In this document: positions 13,534 through 24,385 of the stretch, piece by piece
How the letters are laid out: each line of letters begins with the position of its first letter
How positions within the stretch are numbered: the stretch's first letter is position 1
Origin: Eunapius fragilis
Lineage: Eukaryota; Porifera; Demospongiae; Spongillida; Spongillidae
Length of the DNA: 64,000 bases
Assembly (NCBI GenBank): GCA_963681505.1
Contig: OY811983.1
Span: forward strand, 2,772,615-2,836,614
Direction of reading: 5' to 3'
The notes under the pieces: model-generated
Seen by the model: the letters and a program-made list of their open reading frames with translations, nothing else
What the model was told of the DNA's origin: nothing
Database searches by the model: none
Program-made: the position numbers and the translations under genes

Positions 13534-13568
<35 letters not shown>

Positions 13569-15601
13569 TGTGTGTGTATGTGTGTGTGTATGTGTGTGTG
13601 TGTTTGTGTGTGAGTGAGTGTGTGTGTGCAGCGATCATATAGGTGATCTGGTGTGTGTGTGTGCATATGTGTATTGCGTGTGTGAGTTGTGTGCGTTGTG
13701 AGTTGTGTGTTGTGTGAGTTCTGTGTGTTAGTGATGTGAGTTGTGTGTGTTGTGTGTGTTAGTGAGTTGTGTGTATTGTGTAATGTGTGAGTTGTGTGTG
13801 TGTGTTGTGTGTGTGTGTTGTGTGTGTGTGTGTGCGTGTGTGTGTGTTTGTGTGTTTAAAGTGTCCATGTGTGTGGTCAGCGGAGCAGTTTGTTGTCTTT
13901 CACGTGCGTATTCAAGTAAAGTACACACCGGATAATTTACAAATCCAGTTCCTGGTAGAAGCATATAAAATGCATGCACTCTTTGGCTTCTATTTATGTA
14001 CCATACCTTGTACCCATTCCCACAAGGGCCGCGGTATGTGCACCCCCCCCCCCCCCCCCCCCCCCCCCCCCTACCGAAGTATTAAAAAGCACTTTACACG
14101 TAGAGTGAAACTAATTATTCATGACACTAAATGCCATTTTAAAAACTGCCCAATTGAGGCTACGGGAAAGGAAAAAAAAAAGTGGATAACACCAAAGCGG
14201 TTTGAAAGCTATTGCGCATTATAGTTTGATAAGACCATTCCTCTTGCATGTAAACACAAAGGTGCCCGAGGCTCAAGGAGCTGTTTTGCGTGAGCTCTAC
14301 ACGGGTGTGGTCGGAAAATAAGCGTGACTGTGGGCGGAGAAAGTTTTAGAATAGTGTCTGGCACTTTTTAATTTGCCACTCCCTCCCAACGTCGACTGTG
14401 GTTCCTAATTAAGCAACTCCTTACTTACGCATTGCATCACAATGATAGTTTTCCCATAACATATAAACATTTCTAATGCATAAATGCAAACATTGAATAG
14501 TCAGTATACTGAGCTGGCACTATATATTACATTACCTAATACATTTTTATTTCCATGCACCTATTTTTAAAGGTACGAAGCCACCCATCAGTTGTGAACA
14601 TAGAAGAGGATATAGCTGTTCACATGAAGTTCTTTGACCATGACCAGCTCTCTGGTGAACTTCAGGGCAACATTCAGTCTGAAGAAGAAGGAAACAATGA
14701 TATCATAAGCTCCAAAGTGCCATGGAACCTAGATCGACTCGATCAGCACTCCAAAGTATTGGACGGGCAGTACAATCCAGAAGGCACAGGCAAAGGAGTG
14801 GACGTCTACATTGTGGACACAGGAGCACGCTACACCCACCAGGACCTGGAAGGTCGCGCCAAGTATTTCGGTGTGGATATGGTCGACAAGCTGACAGGAA
14901 GTGACCTGAAGGGCTATGACTGCAATGGGCATGGCACTCATGTTGCTGGCACCATAGGGGGAAAGACATATGGTGTAGCCAAAGAGGTCACCATGAACAT
15001 TGTGAGGGGGCTGAATTGTGCCGGAAAGGGTGCAGTCAGTGGGGTTGTCCATGCAATGAACCTCATTGCCATGGTTAAATCTTCCAACCCAAAGGTGATA
15101 TCCCTGTCACTTGGTATTGAGAAATCCGATGCACTAAACACTGCACTGAAAAGTATGAATGACAAAGGGATCACCACTGTGTCAGCAGCTGGTAATCAAG
15201 GAAGCAACTCTTGCAATTACAGCCCTGCATCTTCTGGCGTTTCTATCAGCGTCGGAGCTACTGATTCCTCCGATGAGATTGTATCATTCTCCAACACTGG
15301 GGCCTGTGTGCACCTATTTGCTCCAGGGAGGGACATAGTTAGCATAACCAACGCCTGCGACTCCTGCACAAGGGCAATGTCAGGAACCTCCATGGCCTGC
15401 CCTCACGTGACTGGGTATGTTGCAATCCTCTTGGGTTTGAATCCAACCCTCACACCAGCAAAGGTCCTCCAAAATGCAATATATAAATCCACCAAGGATG
15501 CCATTGGTACTGATTTCATGATGCTCAAGGATACTGCTATAGCCACTCCTAATCGCCTCCTGTATGTGCCCAGCATAGGAGCTGCTGATGCTGATGTGTA
15601 A
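12929..15601 (+). CDS. secreted subtilisin-family serine protease (proteinase K-like), copy 2
   Basis: Coding exons 12929-13456 and 14573-15601 are joined over a 1116-bp phase-0 intron and encode about 518 aa. The layout is that of copy 1: signal peptide (ending ...PNVEG), I9-type propeptide, then an S8 domain with Asp258 (IVDTGAR), His296 (NGHGTH), Ser449 (SGTSMACPH) and the AAGNQG oxyanion region. All catalytic residues are present, so it should be active after propeptide removal. The intron is three times longer than in copy 1 because it took up a GT-rich microsatellite and a long C run. Exon 1 is far closer to copy 1 than exon 2 is, suggesting local gene conversion. Differences in exon 2 are mostly conservative and surface-like. 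Confidence 0.92.
13531..13860. repeat. (GT)n / (GCGT)n microsatellite in protease copy 2 intron
   Basis: A GCGT core at about 13535-13570 grades into impure GT repeats to about 13860. Frames read through it (for example CVCVCVC-type peptides) are artefacts of the repeat. Confidence 0.9.
14043..14071. repeat. long C homopolymer in intron
   Basis: An almost pure run of about 29 cytosines inside the intron of protease copy 2, one of about a dozen such runs in the window. Confidence 0.85.
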
Positions 15602-16019
15602 TGCTTTAAGAATGTCTATTAGTGTAGATTTGTATAAGTACCTCTTTACTGAAGGATTTAGCTCAGACAATGTTTGCATTCGTACAATGCTCGTTTGATA
15701 AATTACAGTTTTTCTTAGTATAGTAAGAGTTCCAAATCATGCTACATGTATTACGGTCAAGCAACCACAACAGGTTGTGAATATATTTCACGCAACAAAT
15801 TCCAAGGTGGGATCGTGTTCGGGAACACAAATTTTTTCGGTGGAATTAAACTGTATTTCTTAATTAATAGCAGAGAATGGGTGTGGCAATAACAGAGGAA
15901 CCTCAGGGACCAGGAACGAGTTGCGTTGCAATGTTACGTCATATATATTATCCACAGGGCAAATCTGAACCTACGGCAGCAGGTTCAATATAGGATTGAT
16001 TGAGGGTTGATGAATGTCA
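15602..16019. other. 3' flank of protease copy 2
   Basis: AT-rich sequence with no further exon or recognised element; presumably it includes the 3' UTR. Confidence 0.4.
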
Positions 16020-16345
16020 TTAATAAAACTTCACTAGCGTCTGGAGGGACAACGGAGGGACAATGGAGAAACGGATCGCTTATCTCTTTATCGCGATGGA
16101 ATGAGAGCACAACGATCTACAGTTCTACGTTGGTTCCGTGTCATAAAACGGTGTGGTTATAGAGAAACAATTTCCTGTTTCTCGTGCCCATGCAGTCCTA
16201 AAATAATTCTCCATCGTCGTCGGTGTCGTCGTCTTCTTGACTTCTTCTTCTTCTTAGGAAGGTATAACTCGAGCTAGGAACGGTTTAGAAGGACGGGAAT
16301 AGTACCAATCGCTTCGAAAATTACCGGCACGTTATCCTTATATGT
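16020..16345. repeat. dispersed repeat, copy 1 (intact version of the 47.5-kb copy)
   Basis: This stretch aligns by eye with 47509-48580 once the 799-bp element there is taken out: shared parts include ATTAATAAAACTTCACTAGC near the start, a GGATCGCTTATCTCTTTATC box, and GGTATAACTCGAGCTAGGAACG near the end. A shorter relative of the middle box is found near 34255-34290. No coding capacity is seen; a SINE or MITE origin is possible. Confidence 0.5.
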
Positions 16346-16432
16346 CATATAGACACATATTAAGTTCTATTTACTGCATACAGTTAAATGAACGTTTACA
16401 TATTATTACAAATGACCATGCACCAATCTACC

Positions 16433-17508
16433 CTAACCCTCAAGCAGGTCCATTGTCGTAGCTTCAGAGATAGACCTTACAATAAAAGCGCAAGCACGGG
16501 CATTGGCTCGAACTAATAGGAGACTTAGCCTGCCATAAATGGAATTTAGCGTGGTAGCCTTTGTTGAATTGCCTTGTGCATGCCGCAAGTCGTACAGCAA
16601 GTTGTCCAAAAAAACTGGCCTGCAGTTTTTCCCCATGCACCAAATGTCTCCACCACTAGTGGAACACACTTCCAACCCAGTTCAGAGCAGATCGAATCGT
16701 TATTTGAGTGCTTTCTCTCCTCCGTTTGCCTTGCTGCTGCACCTGCAACCACACCCGCTTCGGACAAAATACTTGATTTAAGCGGAGAAGTGATGGACAC
16801 ATCAATGGCTGCAGGCTTATCACTAGTGGACCAGCTTGGAATGAGTATATCTGCAGGTCGTGTTAACCTCCATTCATGACCCAAACCAGCACCTGCTTCC
16901 AGTTTTGGGTTCAACAGAGCTCGCTTGCAAAAATCAAATATTGCATTACGCAGAGTATTATGGCGTGCAACTACATCTCCCCCAGATTTGCAGGTCACTG
17001 CATGGTGTGCATCCAGAGCTTTGTCAGGACAGTAAGCGCATACACCTACTTCTGGTGTTAGAGGCAGACCAAGCCACCATTTGATGCTCCACTGCATTTC
17101 GTTGGGAGCCAAGTCAAAACCCAACTTAGGTGACGGGACTACCTGTAGCCATGAGGAGGCATGCACAGATGAAATGGAGAGTATACGAGCCTGATCTGCC
17201 AGGTTGCCAGAGTCGTATAGTGCACTGAATTGGCAATTCTCATTTCGTTGTGACAGGTCATGCTGAAGATGAGACTTGATTGGCAAAGGGATTGATAGTG
17301 TATCCTCTGCAGAAACCTGGAGATTGAAGAGGTTAATAGCATCGATGACATAATGGCTGGACACCAAATCTGGGGAAGATGAGCTAATTGAGCCTAGGTA
17401 TGCAGCAGTGGAGTGAACAGCTACTGATCTTAAGCCAAGACCTCCTCTGCTAAGACTTAAGCAGGCTTGCTTCCAACCAGAACTTTGTGGTGAGGGCCAA
17501 ACACTCAA
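16433..17508 (-). mobile_element. retroelement remnant (unclassified, 3' part of polyprotein)
   Basis: A minus-strand open stretch of about 320 codons (17508-16546) shows the C-terminal region typical of many invertebrate retroelement polyproteins: a cysteine/histidine cluster (CPDKALDAHHAVTC), then GGDVVARHNTLR, then RPADILIPSW and a DVSITSPL stretch resembling a nuclease-type fold. No reverse transcriptase core is seen, so the element is a broken, 5'-missing fossil. Whether it is LINE-like or of another class I cannot decide. The same domain type occurs on the plus strand at 34.6-35.8 kb. Confidence 0.6.
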
Positions 17509-17631
17509 GTTCTATTTAATAATGTATTTAATAGATTTTTATTAATAATTTTAAGTCTCTAACCTGCACTAAATATATTTATCGCAGTTAGTTTAGTTAT
17601 TACTTTGGCTAGTGAAGTTGTTTTTCTAAAA

Positions 17632-18492
17632 ATGCTGTCGTGTAATCAAAAGAAGAGATCTAAGCAACGAGCGGAATACCTCCAGAAGCAAGACGAGAAA
17701 AAGTTACAGCCCGAGCGCTCTACAAGGCCAATCCCGAAAATAAGAAGGCCTCTGTTAGCAACAGCTACAAGGCCGATCCCGAAAAGAAGGTCTCTGTACG
17801 CGACAACTACAAAGCCGATCCGAAAAGAAGGCTTCTGTACGCGACAGCTACAAGGCCGATCCCGAAAAGAAGAAGGCCTCTGTATGCGACAACTACAACG
17901 CAGATATTGAATCTAAGCGATCTACTAAAAGGCGGCGATATGAAGAGGACCTCGAGGAGAACCGTGCTGCTAAAAGGCGGCGATATGAAGAGGACCTCGA
18001 GGAGAACCGTGCTGCTAAAAGGCGGCGATATGAAGAGGACCTCGAGGAGAACCGTGCTGCTAAAAGGCGGCGATATGAAGAGGACCTCGAGGAGAACCGT
18101 GCTGCTAAAAGGCGGCGATATGAAGAGGACCTCGAGGAGAACCGTGCTGCTAAAAGGCGGCGATATGAAGAGGACCTCGAGGAGAACCGTGCTGCTAAAA
18201 GGCGGCGATATGAAGAGGACCTCGAGGAGAACCGTGCTGCTAAAAGGCGGCGATATGAAGAGGACCTCGAGGAGAACCGTGCTGCAAAAAGGCGGCGATA
18301 TGAAGAGGACCTCGAGGGAAACCGCGCTGCTAACAGTCAGAAATACTAGGACAATTTAGCTGCCATTAAAGCATCTAAAAGGAGTCGGTATTGGAATGAC
18401 CCCCCCCCCCGGCACCCTGTCCGATTAGCTAAATGTGCTTCCGGGAGGACGCGGTACCGCAAGGGTCACAGAACTACCACTACAACCCAAAG
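17632..18492 (+). pseudogene. broken charged-repeat protein (KADPEKKKASV / AAKRRRYEEDLEENR type)
   Basis: The meaningful frame reads repeats of about 13 residues (Y-KADPEKK-ASVRD-S) and then nine copies of AAKRRRYEEDLEENR, which would form a long highly charged helix. The frame of the ATG at 17632 (MLSCNQKKRSKQRAEYL) does not run into the repeat frame; one repeat (near 17820) lacks a base relative to its neighbours, and a TAG at 18347-18349 interrupts just after the ninth unit. The repeat frame then runs to a donor-like AG|GTATGT at 18493. Similar arrays stand, to my memory, before helicase or protease domains of large mobile-element proteins in sponges and cnidarians (Helitron-like); no such domain follows here, so this link is inference. 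Confidence 0.5.
17921..18325. repeat. nine tandem 45-bp units
   Basis: Nine units of exactly 45 bp, nearly identical; only the first and last carry changes. Because the unit is a multiple of three, each frame stays open; the AAKRRRYEEDLEENR frame is the biologically sensible one. Confidence 0.95.
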
Positions 18493-18549
18493 GTATGTTT
18501 TGGCATGTTGTATTAACATTAAAAAGCTGTGCATGCAACATTTGTACAG

Positions 18550-18641
18550 CATAGTCGGGCGGCCCTACTACCGCGTTTGGTCGGGCATGCTTGTCACCCT
18601 ACTACCTGACCAAACGCGGTAGTAGGGTCCGCCCGACTATG
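18550..18641. repeat. 92-bp foldback with 33-bp arms
   Basis: Arms 18550-18582 and 18608-18641 (CATAGTCGGGCGG... and its complement) match nearly perfectly, with a short spacer. It is a typical small MITE and looks young. Confidence 0.8.
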
Positions 18642-18869
18642 TGCAGCACGGATCTGCACAAAACCATTCACTTCATATGTAAAGCATGCATGGTGACTCA
18701 ACTGTGTGTATTACAGTAGCGTCTATTGTTTCAACCCGACAAGGCTTCCTTACTTTATCGATCTACACAGAGCCATGTAGTTCACTTCCTGAGTTCCCAC
18801 ACTATCCATCTATACAACTTAACTGCATGTAGGCTACACCTCCATGTTTAGATGGGAGCATTTTTTACT

Positions 18870-18990
18870 GGATCAAATTTGACCAATAGATTTTTAGCAC
18901 AACTGACACACATACACCCCTTCCCTCCCTGTCATTATATTTATACGATGGAATTGGACCAATAGAATTATAGCACAGTCTACACACGTG
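18870..18990. repeat. two-copy direct repeat with CCAAT cores
   Basis: A phrase of about 35 bp (TTGACCAATAGATTTTTAGC, then CAC-rich) recurs about 75 bp later as TTGGACCAATAGAATTATAG. It lies upstream of the proline-rich frame at 19075 and could serve as paired CCAAT boxes, but a simple duplication is as likely. Confidence 0.35.
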
Positions 18991-19074
18991 TTATGGGTTT
19001 GCAAGGTAAAAACACTTTGCTTGAAAAAAGAAAGAGGTAAAAATTTAATCATACTCTCTGTCACGTACATGTAG

Positions 19075-19533
19075 ATGGCAGCTGAAGACCTCAGAGGTTT
19101 TTTCACCAACGAGGGGTCAGAGGAGGAAGAGGATGACTACATTCATCCTCCGACTCCTCTCCCCTTCACCCCGCCACCTCCTGAAGCAGCGCTGCCCCCA
19201 CCTGCACTCCCGCCGGCACCACCAGCGCTGCCCCCGCCACCACCACCACCAGTGCTGCCCCCACCACTACCACCAGCGCTGCCCCCACCACCACCACCAG
19301 TGCTGCCCCCGCCTGCGCTTCCGCCAGCACCACCAGCACTGCCCCCACCACCAGCAGTGCTGCCCCCCTGGCCTGCATGGCCACTGCCCCCTGGCCTGCC
19401 TGGCCAGAACAAGCATGGCGGGGAGGCCGGGGAGGAGGATGGCCCCGAAGAAGAAAAGGGTGTGGGCGAGGACACATCATCATACATTCTAAAAATTCTT
19501 ATAATAATAATAATTATTATTAAAGACATTTGA
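19075..19533 (+). CDS. proline-rich acidic protein, uncharacterised
   Basis: A 152-codon plus-strand frame begins MAAEDLRGFFTNEGSEEEED, runs through about 75 residues of (A)LPPP/PPAPP repeats and a GLPGQNKHGGEAGEEDG acidic part, and ends in a poly-Ile stretch coded by ATA/ATT repeats. The N-terminal acidic part looks like real coding sequence; the poly-Ile end looks like read-through into a microsatellite, so the true 3' structure is uncertain. The start was chosen as the first ATG. A 5' exon of a longer gene or a chance frame over a CCNCCN repeat cannot be excluded. Confidence 0.35.
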   Translation: MAAEDLRGFFTNEGSEEEEDDYIHPPTPLPFTPPPPEAALPPPALPPAPPALPPPPPPPVLPPPLPPALPPPPPPVLPPPALPPAPPALPPPPAVLPPWPAWPLPPGLPGQNKHGGEAGEEDGPEEEKGVGEDTSSYILKILIIIIIIIKDI

Positions 19534-19568
19534 TTATTGACTACGATAGGGCGAAAAAAAACTTATGA

Positions 19569-19866
19569 AACAAGTAAATAAAAACATTCTCTAACGAGAG
19601 AGTTGTTGGTATATAGGATTGACCAATGGTGGTGTAAAAAGCACGAAAACAAGAGTGACAGAAATCTTACTGGAAAATTGAAATAAGCCTATATTTAGCA
19701 CACTCACAATATAACAGCGCATGTCTGAATAATGGGCTAAATATAGGCCTATTTCAATTTTCCAGTAAGATTTCTGTCCCTCTTGTTTCCATGCTTTTTA
19801 CACCACCATTGGTCAATCCTATATACCAACAACTCTCTCGTTAGAGAATGTTTTTATTTACTTGTT
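19569..19866. mobile_element. 298-bp foldback MITE, 131-bp arms
   Basis: The left arm 19569-19699 and right arm 19736-19866 are reverse complements with only a few mismatches around a 36-bp spacer. A related solo arm is present at about 56500-56596. No clear target-site duplication is seen; the right edge coincides with the start of the duplicated receptor segment. Confidence 0.85.
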
Positions 19867-20462
19867 GTATGTTGCCTGTTACATTTATAAGCAGGGGGTG
19901 GACTTGATCTGATCATCGATCTCTTCCACAGGAAAAGATTATCTGAGTGGGCTATATTTGGAAGTTATTGCCATAAATCTCTTCTCTAACAGCACACTTG
20001 TATGGAAGAATACAACTCCAATCATTTGGAAAGGTAGAATCTAGTGATAATGCTGTGTATCTGCATTTCCATCAAAAGACAATATTATTAAATTTTTCAT
20101 GAAGGGTCATGATCTTTGATGTGAACAATAGGAATTTCTCATAAGTAAAAATTTATTCGTATGGTATAAACTATTGATGATGATTGCTTTCATTGTGCAA
20201 TGCAATTGATGTTGCAAACTGCATTTCACAGGAGGAGTGATCCTGCATGACAAACACATTCCAAAGTATGTCTGTCTGAGCAGTACTGTGGTGGACGCAT
20301 TGAATGGCATCATCAACATTTCTTGTGCCGTGGTCCTGGCCATCTTGATTTTCTACAATCTGTAAGTAGTGGAGAGTTTTTAATAAACTACTTCATGCCT
20401 TCTCTCTCCATTTAAGAAACATTTTCCAGAACTGCTTATATGTTGGGACTATGGCCATTTTA

Positions 20463-20495
<33 letters not shown>

Positions 20496-21271
20496 GTGGG
20501 TTGTGTATAATGCCGGGTGTAGAAAACTGAATAAGACAGTTTTTTCTTGCCGATTATACATTGTTAAATATACATTTAATACACTTGGCCTACAGCAACT
20601 CAAAACCAGTAAATAACAGCATCATGGCAATAACTGGCCCACACAATATGCATTGCAACTACCTAAGACTGTCCAAAGATTAAACTCCGGGTGCAGCACA
20701 ACGGAGTGTGTTATCTCACTTGGTTGAAGTTGCAATAAATGCATTGCTAGTAACAAGTCCCATCCACATGGAGCTATACAAGCAAAATCATTTGGCAGAC
20801 ATAAAATTTAGCATTGGAATAGGACACCTTGAGGTCAAGCTGCTTGCAGAATAATAAAATGCCAAGGTACAACCCAACTCTTCCCCAACAAAAATCATTG
20901 CAGTCCACCTAGCATAATGTAATTGACTGATTTAAGGATAGGCCAGTATTTATAGCTGCAAGATCCAAGGTTGATGCAGGGTAACCCCCCCCCCCCCCCC
21001 CCCCACTTCACACCACAATTAATCACCCTCTGCCATGCATGAAGAATGCAACAAAAAAAAAAACCATGAAATATGCAAAGAATATCCTTGTACCTGTAAA
21101 AATACCTTATCATGGTCCAGGGTCAAACGCCAGCTGGCTTGCGCAATTGCAGTGGCAAACTATTACAAATTGATATGTTCTTTAATAGCAACAGGATCCA
21201 TGCATGCACTTTACACAAATGCAAGTCCTTATATACATTACAACAACACCAATAGAACAAAAGGTCCACAG
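19867..21271. repeat. segmental duplication of the 3' part of receptor gene A
   Basis: About 1.4 kb here matches 31919-33273 almost base for base, including two receptor exons, introns, a TG microsatellite, a C run and flanking sequence. Small indels (a 10-base insertion near 20216, different TG and C run lengths) separate the two. Homology ends sharply after AACAAAAGGTCC on both sides. Confidence 0.9.
19932..20361 (+). pseudogene. GABA-B-like receptor fragment (two exons)
   Basis: This fragment carries counterparts of exons 10 (19932-20033) and 11 (20232-20361) of gene A: the end of the ligand-binding domain (LYLEVIAINLFSNSTLVWKN) and the first membrane helix (SISCA... replaced by NISCAVVLAILIF). 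Splice sites are kept, yet no upstream exons are present, so it cannot make a receptor. It came with the segmental duplication. Confidence 0.85.
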
Positions 21272-21342
21272 ATGAAGTTTATGCACTACCGGCCATGCAG
21301 CCTCCATTTCACCATCGCCTCTGAGTAACTCAGTGGCTTACT

Positions 21343-21536
21343 CAGTGGCGTAGGAAGGGAATATAAAGTGCAGCGGCCATCAACGGTGGTTCCCCCGCCG
21401 CCCCGGGAAGGGTGCGGGAGGCCTCCCGCCCAGCTAGGGGATATGGGGATCCCCCATCGGGGTCTGGGCTGGAGCCCCGGAAACCAACGCTTTTTGCGTA
21501 GAAAAACCCCCAAAACTACGCAAAAACTGTATCCAG
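21343..21536. mobile_element. possible end of a GC-rich mobile element
   Basis: CAGTGGCGTAGGAAGG starts a GC-rich stretch (to about 21530) unlike the AT-rich surroundings, with CCCCGCCGCCCCGGGAAGG and repeated GCGTAG-type phrases. The motif matches the ends of the element at 8881-9323. No opposite end was identified. Confidence 0.3.
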
Positions 21537-22026
21537 GTTAGTTCGTTCTGAGACCTTCTGCGCATGTAATATAATTATAAAACACAAAATTATCTCTGCT
21601 GTAACTCTGGTAGGCCTAAGTGCGATCGACCAGCTCGTTCGAAATGCACTAAGCGAACTAACTTTGATTTGTAGCTGGAGCTGTCCGTCGTCATGACTCG
21701 TGAAGAGAGAGATCTGTTGGCTAGTAAGTTCGAATGACTTCCTGTACATGCATCTGATCTCGTCCCCATGTATATATAAATAGTAACAACAGTGACGTAA
21801 TATAACAGTGAAGTGAAATTGCATACTCAAGCTCAAGCATCGGTCTGTGTGACTTCTTGCAAATAAGCTTTGTGCGGCTCCCTGGAGGGAGGAGCAGAAA
21901 AACACTAAGTATCAAGACACAATACACACTCAGAATGTTCTGTTAATTCTCATGGCAGCAGATACGTTTGGCCATCCTGGCCAGAGAGCTCCAACCATAT
22001 AAGTGTTAGGTTTTTGATTATGTATA
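21537..22026. other. no gene seen
   Basis: Reading frames on the minus strand (for example 21905-21516) have no recognisable domain. No repeat structure stands out. Confidence 0.35.
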
Positions 22027-22591
22027 CAGGGTGTTTCTCGATTAAGGAAAGTTGTTTATAAATTAACCACAAGCAGTTCATTAACTAAAAATTGTTGCCA
22101 AACACTTTAATAACGCGGGCTTAAATGTTGATGCAAGCAAATTTTACAATTAATTAACTAAAATCATACGCATTAAAATTAACGAAAACGAATTACTAAT
22201 TCCAGATAATACCTAATTAAAAACATACCATTTTAGAAGCATCCAAAAGCTCCATCATATCCTTGAATTTTAATGATATCAACTTGAACGAAGTTTTTAA
22301 TAAATTCATATCACTAAATCTAGATACAATAGCCCCTAAATCAAGTACACTGCGAAAATCAAAATATCAAGATTTCAATTTTGAATAACTTCTAAACGGA
22401 AGGAGTTAATCAAATACTGTTTGCAGCTTTTAACTAATCACCAACCATACATTTATTAATAGGGGTTTTGAGACTTTTATCACCATTAAAGATTAATCAG
22501 CATGTCTTCTTTTGCTGTTAGAACTATTAACCACAATTACCAGTTAATTGACTGCTTGTGGTTAAATTTTCCTTGATTGAGAAACACCCTG
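22027..22591. mobile_element. Tc1/mariner-type MITE, 565 bp
   Basis: Imperfect terminal inverted repeats of about 60 bp start CAGGGTGTTTCTCGATTAAG and end in the complement ...GAGAAACACCCTG. TA (TATA) flanks both sides as a target-site duplication. The inside is very AT-rich, non-coding, and full of TTAATTAAC-like phrases. The ends and TA target fit a non-autonomous mariner-like element. Confidence 0.75.
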
Positions 22592-23285
22592 TATAGTTGT
22601 GGGTGTATAATCTGTATTTATCACAGTGACCTCTTCCTTGAACCCTTCCATCCTAACAGCAATGAGCTTGTCTGAAGCCCCAACAGTTGGGAACTATAGG
22701 TTGGGTGTGTACCCTGTGGAATTTAGGGAAGGAGGCTAAATGCACTTTCTCCCTCACCTAGCCATCGTCACTTATTCCCACAAGTGTAAGGTTCTCAGAT
22801 CTTGCAGCAGACTTAACATCACCCTCTTCGGGCTGTGGCTAGAGCCTTACTGGCAAGATGTACACCCTCCCTTGGCCTCTTGGACATCCAGCTTGAGTAT
22901 TTATATGTATCATGATTTTAATTTTACTATTTACATGCATTATTATCTAATTTTTTATTATTCTTAGTCTAAACCAAAAGAATTCAATTCACTCCTCAGC
23001 ACAATTCAAGTTTCACAGCAGACAGGGCAAGAGTATTATCCACCTCATTCCCTCATGCCCTAGCATGGATCTATCAATCAGCCTTGGTTTGCACGTTCAA
23101 CCGCAAGAGTTTAACACAGCAATGAAATGGTGGTCGGCTTGGAGTTAATCCATCTGTACATTTAGATGAGTATTCTGAGAGCTAGGCAGCTATGAGGCAT
23201 AATGCTATATTGATTTAACAACTGGTGCACATATAGTATAAGCAGATTGGGTAGGATATGCATGGTTATAATAACTACCTAGTGC
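22592..23285. other. no gene seen
   Basis: There is no reading frame with recognisable features. Part of it may belong to the worn retroelement that follows. Confidence 0.3.
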
Positions 23286-23289
23286 TCAC

Positions 23290-23770
23290 ATTTTAGGGTG
23301 TACACCTTTAATTTTCTCTTCGGTTTATGGAGCGCAATCCAATGCCCATAATAACTCCATCTGGCCGAACTTGAAAGATGCACATTTCAAGTATACTTAA
23401 TACTAAACTGTCACCCCATACTGACACAGCCTCTTAAGCACCTCCTCAATTATCCTAAAATTTTCCTTGTCGTGGCCCCTGCAGCAATGATATCATTTTG
23501 GTGTAATCCTGTTCCATGGTCATTTGCCAAAGTGCAAGACCTAGGGAGATTTAGTTTGTTATACCGATGAAGACCCTTGTAGGTGCTAATGGTACTGAGT
23601 TCTTTTGTCTCTTAATCTTCATGTAGCTCCATCTGGAGAGTGCATGTAGGTCAATCTTGTTTAAGACTTAAAATGTACTTGCTCCAAGGGCAGCAAACAT
23701 ACCTTGGACAGTTGTACATCCTGATTGCCTTGTTCACCGTTATTTGCGAAATATAACCCAGATTTCAAGT
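23290..23770 (-). mobile_element. old Ty3/gypsy-like reverse transcriptase fossil
   Basis: Conceptual reading on the minus strand shows scattered phrases of the Ty3/gypsy reverse transcriptase palm region (such as TYKGLHRYNKL) in the right order, among heavily worn sequence. No LTRs or other domains are seen. It is broken, with many changes, and looks old. Assignment is by resemblance only. Confidence 0.45.
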
Positions 23771-24339
23771 GAAGTGCTCCAGCATTAACAGGATAATCAT
23801 CCTGTGTCATTGAGGGAATGCATTGAGATACTGAAGCCAATAGCAGTAAGAAGTCATCAGAAAGACTGCAGAATTGTGCAAAGCGCTACATGTATAATTC
23901 TGGATTGCAACCAAATTAGTGTGTTGTATGGAGAAGGAGTAGTTAAAATAAGGACGGACATAAATATATTGCCCAGTTATGCATGCAAAAACCGAGGTTG
24001 TCTTCCATCTATGATGGTCTTTAGTCATGCTAGTAGGATATCAAGCGAGCTAATGCAATGTGTGCTAAAAGGTTGTTGTACATTGAGAGGTGGTTGGTCT
24101 CTGAGCGTTGTATAGCATCTCTAGACGGTATGGATGTTCCTTGCAAAACATAGTTTGGTTGTACAAAAATCCAAGCAATTCGTACCGTGTCCATTATTTT
24201 ACTTACATACATGTAGCTATAAGACTTACATAGTTACATAGTACCGCGCAGTTGGAAGGTCCCATGATTAATAGGAATTCACTGAGGTCCACCATTTCAA
24301 ATATGTAATATGCATGTGTGCTGTAGTACTGGTCATGCA

Positions 24340-24371
24340 ATCATAGATTATGTAATTCCATAATCTATGAT
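24340..24371. repeat. small perfect hairpin next to the GNAT gene
   Basis: Arms ATCATAGATTATG (24340-24352) and CATAATCTATGAT (24359-24371) are perfect complements, 15 bp beyond the stop codon of the minus-strand acetyltransferase. It could act in 3' end formation or be a mobile scrap. Confidence 0.55.
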
Positions 24372-24385
24372 ACAATCAAGCATTA

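Noticed and set aside
13728-14224. Cysteine/valine-rich frames
   Set aside because: They are translations of a GT microsatellite inside the intron of protease copy 2.
6371-15601. CRISPR array, tRNA or rRNA genes, bacterial operons
   Set aside because: They were looked for throughout the window and not seen; repeats here are minisatellites or foldbacks, and genes have spliceosomal introns.
17907-18359. Frame of LKGGDMKRTSRRTVL repeats starting with ATG
   Set aside because: It is an off-frame reading of the 45-bp units; the AAKRRRYEEDLEENR frame matches known charged repeat proteins better.
19143-19529. Glycine-rich minus-strand frame opposite the proline-rich frame
   Set aside because: It is the complement of CCNCCN repeats, and the plus strand has the better N-terminus.
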